Below are positions 44,958 to 54,905 of a DNA stretch of 64,000 nt, piece by piece. This DNA comes from Bretschneidera sinensis (Eukaryota; Streptophyta; Magnoliopsida; Brassicales; Akaniaceae): NCBI GenBank assembly GCA_023935145.1, contig CM043701.1, forward strand, positions 68,677,317 through 68,741,316, in the 5' to 3' direction. The notes under the pieces were generated by a model, which was given only the letters and a program-made list of their open reading frames with translations, did no database searches and was not told where the DNA came from. A program made the position numbers and the translations under genes. Position 1 is the first letter of the stretch. Every line of letters begins with the position of its first letter.

Positions 44958-46348
44958 TGTTGTGAGTTTTAAATTACTCGCAAGCGCACGAGTCATTTGC
45001 AATATAGTGTTGTGCAAGTGCGAGGTCGAATCCACAGGGAATTGCGTTGTGAAAATATAATTTATTCTAAACTAACCTTATCTTAACCTAGTTCCGAGTT
45101 TTGAATTATATGTTGCAAAACAAATAAAAACTAAACTAAATTGATTTAAAACTAATAATAAAGACATTAAGGTTTTTGAATCCACCCCACCAAAGTTAAG
45201 CATATATCTTCATGTTCTAAAAATAGTCTATCAAAACATTCCATGAATCCAACTTAAAACAAAAAACAACAAATATCCCAATTAAACCAAAAACATCCAA
45301 TGTATCCGCTTTTAACAAATCACAAAGGAAATCCAATTTAATCAAAAACAATTTGATGTATCCATTAGATGAAACACACGGAATATCCAACAGAGAATTT
45401 CAAACGCAATCAATCATAAGATTTTACTCAAATAATTGATAAAACATTTATACTAAAAAAAACATCAGAATTGTATAAACAAATCTGAAACTATTATGCC
45501 AAACAACGGCGAGGCTTCATCTTCAACCTTAGTTGAAGATTTTAGGCACTCATAATCATGAAACTAAACTTCACAATAACAGTGCTAAACATTAAACTAA
45601 CAAAAACAGTAAATTAAAACTGACTATACATGGGAGAAATTCCTCTCGTTGTTGGGCGGCGCTTCCCCTCGTGGTAGCAAAGCCTTTGGAGATCCACCAG
45701 AATGCTAGTAGAAGTCCTCCAAATTACACCAAAATGGCACTTGGATTTGCACACCAAAGATAAAGTAAAAAGGGGCTTATATAGGGACACATCACAAGTG
45801 CAATGTGTTTCCAATCCGATGTGGGATACTGCAGATTCCAACTTTTGCTCTTTGACCTTTGTCTCCTAAAACAGCCATAACTTTCTCTAGAAAAATCATT
45901 TTATTGATCCGTAAAATTCCTCAGGAAATAGACATCCAGATCTTTCCAAGCATGAATGGCTCAACTCCTGGTTCTTCCTGAATCAATACAGTTTAATCCT
46001 CAAAAATGGCTGATCTGTTACGTTGAAATCATGCACAGCCTGACCTTTGTCTACTAAAACTGTCATAACTTTCTCTAGAAAAATCATTTTATTGATCCAT
46101 AAAATTCCCCATAAAATAGACATCCGGATCTTTCAAGTATATATGGCTCATCTCCTGGTTCTTCCTGAATCAATACAGTTTAATCCTAAAATATGGCTGA
46201 TCTGTACGAGCAATTCTGACAATTTAGTGAAACTCCTTTCCCAGTGCTTGTAAACCTGAAAAACAATGAAAACAACTCAAAGTAACAAATTCCTAAGCTA
46301 ACAAATGTAAATTAAGTGGCCAAAATATGCAATATTTTTCACTCATCA
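44958..46348 (-). repeat. Element F 3' LTR
   Basis: 1391 bp, tgttgtgag...ctcatca. Minus-strand TATA box CCTATATAAG at 45776-45785. Contains a tandem duplication of about 188 bp (from tgaccttt at 45853 and again at 46041) with the words taactttctctagaaaaatc and ctcctggttcttcctgaat in each copy. Confidence 0.9.
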
Positions 46349-47656
46349 AATACCCCCAAACTTACATTTTGCTAGTCCCTTAGCAAAACAAAATAAATAA
46401 AAAACTAAATGGAAAACAAAGAACATAAAGATAAGTTCATCACTCATGGTATCCAAAAATTTAAGGAGCACTCAAAACCATGATATTCATTCATGAGCAA
46501 GCTTAAAAAATATAACCCATCTTCGCAATGAATAGGAATTTTAAAACCTAATTACTTACAAGAGGCAGGTTAAGACATCAGAAGCTTGAATCAGTGTAAA
46601 GTGAATTAGTATATACAGATGAGGTTTCCAAATAATTTCAATGTACAATATATCTATGTCTCAAGATTCACAGAATTTCTCATCATAATGAACAGCGATG
46701 GCATAGTTATATTTATTTATTTTTTATATATATAAGGCTCTGCTATGTTTAGTTCCCTTAAGCTTTCTAATTGACCCATGTATCAAGTGTTGAGTCAACG
46801 ACTCCCAAACTAGATGGTTTTAGGGCATTAGGTGTAAAGACACCCCTAAGGACTTATTAACTCGAGTAAAAAAGGCTACGAAACTTAACTGTCCTTAATG
46901 CTACCAAGAAAAATTCTCACCTTTTGATGTGAACACTCACTGCTTACTGAAGCAAGAGGTCCAGTTACTCAGTGCAAAGTTTATTGATGATGATCATTAT
47001 TTTTCTTTTTCTTTTTTTATGCTTTTCTATGCCCAAGTGTTAATCCCACAAGTCATCCAGTTTCAGTTAAGTCAAGGATGCATACACATCGAAATTGCAT
47101 GTCATACCTCACACAAATATGTGCTAATGTGCTCGTGTTAGATTGGCTCAAACATGTGAATTCTCAAATGCCCAAAGTAAGTAACAAAGTTTTAAAACTC
47201 TATCATCAAATCATGTGTTCAAAATTTTAAGCTCACCAATGAAATCACATCACAATATTTGTTTAGATCAACTAAAATTTCAAAATAACATGAGCATGCA
47301 TTTAACTTCTTATTATTATTATTTTTTAAATGAAGAAAAAAACAACAAATTAGGACAAAGTGTGTGTAATGTGTCTCCCATACCCCAAAACTTAAATTAC
47401 ACATTGACCCTAATGTGTGAATAATATGGAAAGAGCTGACCTGGGATATGAAGACCTATCTGGACTTAGTATGGCTTATAGCATACCCCCAAACTTGAAC
47501 TGAAGTACGCGTTGTCCCTGAAAAAATAAAGACTGGAAAACAAAAATACTGGAAACAAACATTAATCATAAATATGTCAAATAATAAGTAAACAAAAAGG
47601 ATAAGTTGTGGGGTGCCTCCCATGAGCGCTAAGTTTAACGTCTTCAGCCAGACCCA
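46349..47656 (-). other. Element F 3' noncoding region with polypurine tract
   Basis: The minus strand at 46349-46363 reads AAGTTTGGGGGTATT directly before the LTR start TGATGAGTG. The rest is AT-rich, without recognisable pol or envelope coding sequence. A second aagtttgggggta-like run occurs on the minus strand near 47485-47500. Confidence 0.65.
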
Positions 47657-47659
47657 ACA

Positions 47660-48049
47660 TTAGTAATCGTGTCCAGCTAAACGCTCCACCATCTTATCAA
47701 TAAATGGGAGTAGAAAATGATCCTTCCTTGTGGTAGCATTCCATTTACGGTAGTCTAGACACACTCTCCATCCTGATTGCACACGAGTTGGAACCAACTC
47801 GTTGTCTTTATTTATCACTACTGTCAATCTAGCCTGCTTTGGCACGACATGAATCGAGCTCACCCACTCACTATCAAAGATTGGATAAATGATCCCTACA
47901 TCCAACAGCTTTATCACTTCAGTCCTCACAACCTCTTGTATAGCTGGGTTGAGCCTTCTTTGTGGCTCCCTCGATGGCTTGGCATTCTCCTCCAAATGTA
48001 ACTTGTGCATCACCATCGAGGGGCTGATCCCCTTGATATCCTTAATAGT
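47660..48049 (-). pseudogene. Element F RT, N-terminal fragment
   Basis: Reads MHKLHLEENAKPSREPQRRL, VIKLLDVGIIYPIFDSEWV and GWRVCLDYRKWNATTRKDHF, then ends in a stop after ERLAGHDY. This is the N-terminal third of an Athila RT; the catalytic motif is not present. It is in the same frame as the gag ORF upstream, separated by a TAG where related proteins have Trp. Confidence 0.8.
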
Positions 48050-49384
48050 CTAGCCTGTAGCTTCATTGTGCTCTCTTAAAATGCCCAATAATTTATCCAC
48101 TTGAGCATCAACCAAATCTGAAGCTATAGTCAGAGGCAAAGAATCTGCTGGACCTAGGAACTTATACTTAAGATTGTCTGGTAAAGGCTTAAGTTCTTTC
48201 TTGAGGGGTTCAGGTGTTGTGGTCTCCTCCGTCTCACTACTCTTCTGAGGAGCAGACTCCAAAGTCGCATTTGCTTGCTCAAACAACTTATCCAAATCCA
48301 AATCCTCTTCAAACTGAGCAAAGCATGCCTCCAGGGGGTCCTCAATGCTTGATTCACCCACAGTCTCCTCCGTCTTACTACTCTCCAGAGGAGCAGACTC
48401 CAAGATAACATTTGTTTGCTCGAGTAGCTTATTCAAATACAAATCCTCTCCAAACTGAGCAAAGTATGCCTCCAGAATGTCCTCAGACTTCCCTTCTTTC
48501 TTGGGCACTTGTAATCTCTTAGGGTAAGGCATTTTAGGTACAAATGACCCAGGAAGATCCTTAATAGTAGGTGTGGCTGTAGATGGCTCAGCATCTCTCT
48601 TCTCCTTGTTTCCACTTTCTTGCCCTTGTTGCATAGCTGGGTTCTCTTCCACTTGATTGTCCACTTGTCTCCCATACCTCAATGGGACAATCAATTGCAC
48701 TTGTTCCTGCCCATGCATAGGAGTTGATGAATTTCCCACAGCAAACTGTTCCTTCGGGTTAGGCTCAGGTTGACTGGGGAACCATTCCTTCTCTCCTTCA
48801 CCCAAGTGACTTGCGATTTGATCCATTTGACTCTCTATCTTAGCAATCGCTTGGGTGTTTACTATTTGCGCACTCCTTACTTCACTTATGGATTGGCCGA
48901 TCATCTTCCTAAAATCATTGAGGGCATCCTCCAATGACTGTGAAACCGACGTTGGTGCTTTAGTGAGAGCTTGGTAAGAGGGTAATGGTGCTAAATGGGC
49001 TGAGAAACCATAACTTGGAACTGGTGGAGGAAATCCGGGAGGGTATTGATTGTGAGCATGATGAGGGGCTCCTCCTTGATTTATCAGTTGGTTCTGCTTC
49101 CATGAAAAATCAGGGTGGTTCCGCCACCCTGGATTGTACACCTCGGAGTAAGATCCATTTGATTGCCACCAATAGTCATTGAAAGTGTTCATTTGTTCAA
49201 TGGGATACTCGACAAAAGCCGGCATAGATGGACAATTCTGTGCTAAATGCATAGGACTAGCACAGATAGAACAACTATCAACATTGAATGTATTGGTTGT
49301 ATTGATGGACTGGCCGGTCATCTTCATGAAATCCTTGATGGTGTCCTCTAAAGACTGTGAAACCGACGCTGAATTCATCAACAT
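48050..49384 (-). pseudogene. Element F gag C-terminal ORF (444 residues)
   Basis: The longest well-kept transposon ORF. It has a CX2CX4HX4C zinc knuckle (CSICASPMHLAQNC, residues about 37-50), the Athila signature YNPGWRNHPDFSWKQN (about 84-99), and a Q/P-rich stretch. A helix with NTQAIAKIESQMDQIASHLG (about 180-200) follows. Then come two tandem acidic repeats of about 47 residues (EDILEAYFAQFGEDL..., EDPLEACFAQFEEDL...), where the protease should be. The end, LKPLPDNLKYKFLG, normally precedes RT. The words SVSQSLEDxxxDFxKMxGQS occur twice (residues 7 and 147), so the N-terminal part is itself a rearranged duplicate. The N-terminal gag domain is missing. Confidence 0.8.
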
Positions 49385-49533
49385 TTTTTTGTATTTTTAT
49401 TTTATTTTATTTTTGGGCAAATGTAAATAAACTAAAATAAAATTAAAATTAAAATTAAAATTAAAAAAAAATGCTAACTAAACAAGTAGAAAAATAAAAT
49501 TAATTTAGACAAAAATTTCACAAACAAAACAAT

Positions 49534-49551
49534 TCCCCGGCAATGGCGCCA
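49534..49551 (-). other. Element F primer binding site (tRNA-Asp)
   Basis: The plus strand reads tccccggcaatggcgcca. It equals the 3' end of plant tRNA-Asp (with CCA) except for one C-to-T change. It lies six bases from the LTR, as usual for Athila. Confidence 0.85.
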
Positions 49552-49557
49552 AAAACT

Positions 49558-50424
49558 TGTTGTGAGTTTTAAATAACTCACAAGTGCATGAGTCGTTTGC
49601 AATATAGTATTGTGCAAGTGTGAGGTCGAATCCACAGGGAATTGCGTTGTGAAAATGTAATTTAATCTAAACTAACATTATCTTAACCTAGTTCTGAGTT
49701 TTGAATTATATGTAACAAAACAAATAAAAACTAAACTAAATTGATTTAAAACTAATAATAAAGACACTAAGGTTTCTGAATCCACCCCACCAAAGTTAAG
49801 CATATATCTTCATGTTCTAAAAATAGCCTACCAAAACATTCCATGAATCCAACTTAAAACAAAAAACAACAAATATCCCAATTAAACCAAAAGCATCCAA
49901 TGTATCTGCTTTTAACAAATCACAAAGGAAATCCAATTTAATCAAAAACAATTTGATGTATCCATCGGATGAAACACACAGAATATCCAACAGAGCAATT
50001 TAAACGCAATCAATCATAAGATTTTACTCAAATAATTGACAGAACATTTATACTAAAAAAAACATCAGAATTGTATAAACAAATATGAAACTATTATGCC
50101 AAACAACGGCGAGGCTTCATCTTCAACTTTAGTTAAAGATTTTAGCCACTCAATATCATGAAACTAAAGTTCACAATAACAGTGCTAAACATTAAACTAA
50201 CAAAAACAGTAAATTAAAACTGACTATACATAGGAGAAATTCCACTCGCTGTTGGGGGGCACTTCACCTCGTGGTAGCAAAGCCTTTGGAGATCCATCAG
50301 AATACTAGTAGAAATCCTCCAAATTGCACCAAAATGGCACTTGGATTTGCACACTAAAGATAAATTGAAGAGGGGCTTATATAGGGAAACATCACAAGTG
50401 CAATGTGTTTCCAATCCGATGTGG
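49558..50424 (-). repeat. Element F 5' LTR, truncated
   Basis: Matches 44958-45824 with few differences, then stops at gatgtgg and continues directly as E gag. About 520 bp of U3 is gone. It keeps the TATA box (50376-50385) but no upstream promoter region. Confidence 0.9.
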
Positions 50425-51297
50425 AAACAACACCATTTTCTCTTATCCCCACCAAGGTGTGGCATCTTGGGCGGCCATTGGAGGACTGACTTATCTTAAA
50501 GCTGCATGAGGATATTGGTCTTGGATGCGTTGAAGGGGGTGAAACCATCGAACCGGGGGTAGGGCTTGTACCTATGCCTTGGTGAGGTCTCTTGGTCGCC
50601 TCTCTCTGTGGGTCGATGTTCTTTCTCTTCTTTTTTGTTTTCTCTTCTCTTTCTCTCCTAAGTGCCTGGTCGTCTTCTACCAATATATACTTCTCTGTTC
50701 GGGCCAGGACCTCGTTCATGCTCTTGGGCGGGTGCCGGGTGAGCTTGGAGCTAAAGATCCCGAACCTCAGCCCATTCTTAAACACCATCGTCTGGACATT
50801 TGGGTCGAGCTCTAGGATTTCTCGGGCGACTGTGCTGAACCTGGATATAAAGGCTCGAAGCCTCTCTCCACGATGCTGGATAATGTTGAACAAGCTCTCT
50901 GAAGTCTTCTTTGGTTTGCTGCTGAGAAAGTGCGAAGAAAAAGTATAACTAAGTTCTCTAAAATTGCTAATGCTCCCCGGCCTCAGACGCGAATACCAAG
51001 TTCCTGCGGCCTTCTCGAGAGTCAAGGGGAAGGCACGACACATAATAGGGTCGGAATGTCGGTGTAGCATCATGGTCATCTTGTAATGCTGCAAATGGTC
51101 TAGAGGGTCCCCTAAACCATCGTACATTCTAAAGTTAAGGGGGAGTGGGGTCTCGAGAACATCTTCTGTGAACGGGATACTGAGACTTTTGTGTTTTAGG
51201 GCCAAGTCTATTTTTTCTTCCATCTCTTTGAACCGTCTGTCTAGGTTGAAGTTACTCTTCGATGAAGAGCTTTCCTTGGACCGACTGCAATGCAGTG
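50425..51297 (-). pseudogene. Element E gag
   Basis: The minus strand from about 51223 is open for 250 codons: SIPFTEDVLETPLPLNFRMY, then the retrotransposon gag core (DPLDHLQHYKMTMMLHRHSD, CRAFPLTLEKAAGTWYSRL, PGSISNFRELSYTFSSHF, HRGERLRAFISRFS, LARTEKYILVEDDQALRRER) and a basic linker. A frameshift near 50480-50500 precedes KRKWCCFH, the first half of the zinc knuckle, which is cut off by the truncated LTR of element F. The portion from the second half of the knuckle to TVGGS (about 60 residues) is deleted. Capsid core is well preserved. Confidence 0.8.
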
Positions 51298-51750
51298 AAG
51301 ACTCAGTAGGGGGTGGTTATAGGTAGGATCATCTCTGTCAGGTGACTTTGCTTGCTCTGGAGCTTGGTGGGGAGAAAAGGAAGGTTGCTGGCCTCCGCCT
51401 CGGACTTAGGCTACCAAATCGGCTATCATCCGGGAGAGATCTTGGAATTGAGCTTGAGTCACAAGAGCAGCATGAGGATGCGCGACTGCTTCCTCGTAAT
51501 CAAAAGAGTTGGTCCCAGATAGATGAGGGCACTGCTCTGTGATGGGGGGTTGCCTGCTTGACCTGGGGGTTGCATGCTTGGGAATTACAAGGAATCTGGG
51601 TCTAGATTGCTAACTCTGGGTGCTGCCCTGGATGGGAGCAGAACAACCTGTTGGGGCTTCCTTGTTGGTCCTTCTCGTATTACTTCTTGGCAGCATCGCA
51701 ACAGATGAGTTCTTTTACACTTCTTCGCTTTTCCTACAGCGAGAGATTGT
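51298..51750 (-). other. Element E leader between primer site and gag
   Basis: G-rich untranslated or N-terminal gag sequence. No motif recognised. Short frames on both strands are without support. Confidence 0.5.
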
Positions 51751-51772
51751 GGTTTCCCACGGACAGCGCCAA
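51751..51772 (-). other. Element E primer binding site
   Basis: Minus strand TTGGCGCTGTCCGTGGGAAA, two bases inside the LTR. It has the TGGCGC...GTGGGAA form seen in Tat-lineage elements; I do not assign the tRNA. Confidence 0.7.
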
Positions 51773-51774
51773 TC

Positions 51775-52357
51775 TATTGATGTCGTAAATTTAACAGTGC
51801 TGACGTGGCCCTGGCGTCGATATGGCCCTGGTGCTGACGTGGTCCTGGTGCTGATGTGGCCCTGGTGCTGACGTGGCCCTGCATAATTAACAGAGGTGAA
51901 CTAAAAGACCTTCGGAATGAGGGGAGGGGGAGACCTCCGAGGGTGCTCCGATGCTTAAGTTAGAACAAGGGCTTAAGAGAGGCCGAGGTTGAGGGTTAAT
52001 TATAAAGCAATTCAAGTGCGATAAGTGTGAATGAATGTTGAATTCCCATACCTTTGCTTACTTATAGTCATCCGAGTGGAGGTTGCCCACGTGGGGGAGG
52101 TAGAGTCTTGCCCATACCGTCTCTACTCTCAGAGGTTAGGCCTTAATCGTGTGATCAGTCGATGGCGTGTGTCAACGATCGAGTGTTGCAGAAGGGTTAG
52201 GTCTACTAACCATGCTTTGATGTGGTGATCATATAACCTGGCTGTTCCACGTGTGCTTAGCCGTGTCATGTGGGTTAGACACGCATCGTCTCCCCATTGG
52301 CCTTGCTAGGGTCTGCGTGTTGGTGTTTCATTGGGCAAGGGTTTATAGGCCACATCA
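51775..52357 (-). repeat. Element E 5' LTR with expanded 18-bp repeat
   Basis: 583 bp. At 51796-51884 the words gctgacgtggccctggt / gctgatgtggccctggt occur four to five times, against about two in the 3' LTR. The rest of the LTR aligns throughout. Confidence 0.9.
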
Positions 52358-52362
52358 ATTAT

Positions 52363-52811
52363 TCTGTTAAAAAATTACTTCTGAGAGCGAGAGAGCTGAG
52401 ATCAATAACATGAATGCAAATTTGAAATCGTTATACTTAGGCGTGGTTTGGGAAAGGAGTTTCCCAAACGTCGCCTTAATTGTTTGTAAAGCAAGAAAGA
52501 ATTTGCAGCATCGAACACTGAGCATGAAAGCTAGCCTGCTTTGCACTGATTATTGGAGTGCTAAATGTGATTAAAATTAATTTAAGTTATTAAAGCATAG
52601 TTTAATCGGAATCCAAACCTCCTCTGAATTACATTTCTATAATGATAGGGTTTTGATTTTGTAAGATAGAGCTTATCAACTCTGATAACAGCTCAAATGA
52701 AATTAATATTTATGTTTGTATATTTGAAAGTATTAAAATATTTTTCGATTCAATTGTTGTTAATTAGTTTTGACATAAACTCTAATCAATAAAGTCAATA
52801 CCCATAAGTAA
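52363..52811. other. Right flank of element E
   Basis: AT-rich intergenic DNA. Contains an inverted word pair ggtttgggaaaggagtttccc near 52447. No gene recognised. Confidence 0.45.
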
Positions 52812-52874
52812 TACTCTTTTTGTCCCATAATTTTAGTCACTTATTATTTTTTTTTACTTAAGTTTGACTTTAAT

Positions 52875-52925
<51 letters not shown>

Positions 52926-53073
52926 AAATATAAAAAAATGTTTTTTTAGAAACTTTTAAACTCTATTTATGTATATATAAAAAAAATTTAATGATTTAAC
53001 AATAAAAAAAATTATTCATTTAATTGGCTAAATTAAAAAATATGACAAAAACTATTGGACAAAGGGAATAGTA
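52812..53073. mobile_element. Stowaway-like MITE with internal microsatellite
   Basis: The left end tactctttttgtcccataatt and the right end, read in reverse (TACTATTCCCTTTGTCCAAT), are imperfect inverted repeats of the CTCCCTCCGTCCC type, with a TA at each end. 262 bp, AT-rich, noncoding. A (TA)n(TG)n microsatellite (about 52875-52917) lies inside. Confidence 0.65.
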
Positions 53074-54389
53074 CTATTCTAGGAGTGCTGTATGGATCTG
53101 TTTGGTACGTGGATAGGATTACCATGGGATAGGATTAGAATGGATTAAAAAGGTAATACGTTAATATTATGTTTCGTTTGTGGGATTTCTGAATTGGGAC
53201 TAAAGTTGGACAATAATTATAAAGGCTATAATACCCTTGACATCTTTATTTAAAAGCTAAAAAATCAGAGAAATTCGTAGAACTCTCCAAAAAAATTTCC
53301 TCTTCTTCTTTCTACGATGAAATCTCTAGATTCACTTCTTCGTTTTCTTTATGAAATAACAAGAAACAAAAAAGATCTCTTGATTGTTTTTTTCTCTTCT
53401 TTTTCCCCCACTTTTTCCTCTTCTTCTTTCTACAATGAAATCACAAGAAACAAAAAAAAATCTCCAAAGATAAAAAAATGAAGGACAAGAGGTTTCACCA
53501 AAGGCCTGCCTACAAGAGGGAAGCAAAGCAAATCAAGAAGGCCTTTTCTTTTTCTTTTTTCTTTTTCTTCTTTCTTCTTCTTCTTGGTGTGCAGGTCTTC
53601 TTTTTTTTTCTTTGCTTCTTTTTCTCTTTGTTTCCCGAGAAAATGTGTATTTTTTTGTTTTTTATTACATTTTTGTTTCTCTTGATGCTATTAAATTTTT
53701 TTTCTTCAAAAACAGATCTTCTTGTCGTTGTACAAATCTTTTTTTTCTCTTCATTTTTTCTGTTTGTTTGCTGAGAAAACGCAAATTTGTTTTTTTATCA
53801 CATTTTTTTCTTCTCTTCATGCTCATAAATTTCTATTCTTCTACTTTTTCTCTTTATCTTCTTATGCGTATCATTTTCTTCTTCTTTTGTGTTGAATTCA
53901 GGTGGGGAAAATTTACTAAAAATGAGGGTTGTTTATCAAAATAAATGAGAGCGAGAGAGAAATGCTTCAAGGCGTGACTAGGTCACTTTCCTTAAGGTTT
54001 AATTCGCCTTTCGTAGTGTAAGAGGTTACCGGCGAATTTCCTCTAAGATACAATGAAGCTCTGATGTTATTCTGCACTTTGCCCCACAGCAGCTTCTAAG
54101 AGTTTATAGATGTATAACACTTATATCTGGAAATTTGCAAGATTTTTGGACATAAGTAAATCAGTATTTTGAAATGAGAAGAAGAAGAAGAGAGAAAAAC
54201 CAAAAAATATTATTATAATCGGTATTGCATCAATTATGACAATTCAACACACTTTTATAGTGTTGATATGAGTCTGTTTTTCCATTAGGCACATCTTGTT
54301 TCAATTTAAAACTGAATTAAACTGAATACGACAAAAGACACTTCTCTTTAACATTCAACTGTCATAAAACGTTATGAAAATTCGAACAT
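53074..54389. other. AT-rich region with long pyrimidine tract
   Basis: Just right of the MITE the sequence ggatctgtttggtacgtgga resembles ends of plant hAT-type MITEs, not closed by an inverted partner. 53280-53900 is a T/C-rich tract (tttcttcttc runs) without a convincing gene. No recognised gene. Confidence 0.5.
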
Positions 54390-54540
54390 CCGGTCGACTG
54401 GACCATGTTTTCAGTCGACTTAACAAGTTACAAAGAGTTCAAGGAATTTTCTTCCTTCCATTCAGTCGACTGAATGCTTCATATAGTTGACTGTATACAC
54501 CATTCAGTCAACTATATGAAGCTTCGACTGTATTAACTCT
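54390..54540. repeat. Degraded fragment with CAGTCGACTG palindromes
   Basis: Five motifs (ggtcgactgg, cagtcgactt, cagtcgactgaatg, agttgactgta, cagtcaactatatg) lie within 150 bp, plus a longer inverted pair catatagttgactg / cagtcaactatatg. Surrounding sequence is not obviously the LTR of elements B or G; it may be an old LTR of a relative. Confidence 0.6.
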
Positions 54541-54861
54541 CAAAATTCAAAATTCAAAATTCGTTTTTCTTTTTCTTTTGATTTTCTAAAATATCTCAAA
54601 CTTAAAACAAAGTGTATTTTGAAAATCATAAAAAAATTTCTGTTTGATTGTCAAACATCATATATGGTTTTTTTATGCTTTTTATTATATTTTTTTCCCT
54701 TGTATTGTTGTTGAATCTTCATGATTTTATTGTCAAATTTATGTAGTATTTGATTATCACATACATAATAATATAAAATATAAGAATTAAAATTTTCCTC
54801 CTTTGTATTGTTACATTCAACCAGAGATAAAGGATGAGGACGAAAGGAAAAAAATAAAAAC

Positions 54862-54905
<44 letters not shown>

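Larger units (their letters stand above)
44958..50424 (-). mobile_element. Element F: Athila-like Ty3/gypsy, mostly deleted
   Basis: LTRs at 44958-46348 (complete, 3') and 49558-50424 (5', outer part deleted) in the same orientation. The primer site at 49534-49551 matches tRNA-Asp, and a polypurine tract lies at 46349-46363. Between them only a gag-RT fusion ORF and noncoding DNA remain; protease, most of RT, RNase H and integrase are missing. The left flank gcctc (44953-44957) is probably a target duplication whose right partner was removed by a deletion that also took part of E's gag. Confidence 0.85.
35375..52357 (-). mobile_element. Element E: Tat/Retand-like Ty3/gypsy retrotransposon
   Basis: Target duplication attat is exact (35370-35374, 52358-52362). 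LTRs at 35375-35907 and 51775-52357, primer site 51751-51772, polypurine tract 35908-35928. The minus strand carries gag, protease, RT, RNase H, a second RNase H-like domain and integrase. The extra RNase H, the style of gag and the antisense ORFs after integrase are hallmarks of the Tat lineage (Retand-type). About 17 kb as it stands; without element F about 11.5 kb. Coding parts are broken. Confidence 0.9.

Noticed and set aside
48050..49384. Treating the 444-residue ORF as a host gene
   Set aside because: It has a retroviral zinc knuckle, the YNPGWRNHPDFSWKQN signature and lies between LTRs with a primer site.
53478..53944. Phe/Leu-rich ORFs that look like membrane proteins
   Set aside because: They are translations of a T/C-rich tract, with low complexity and no start or family support.
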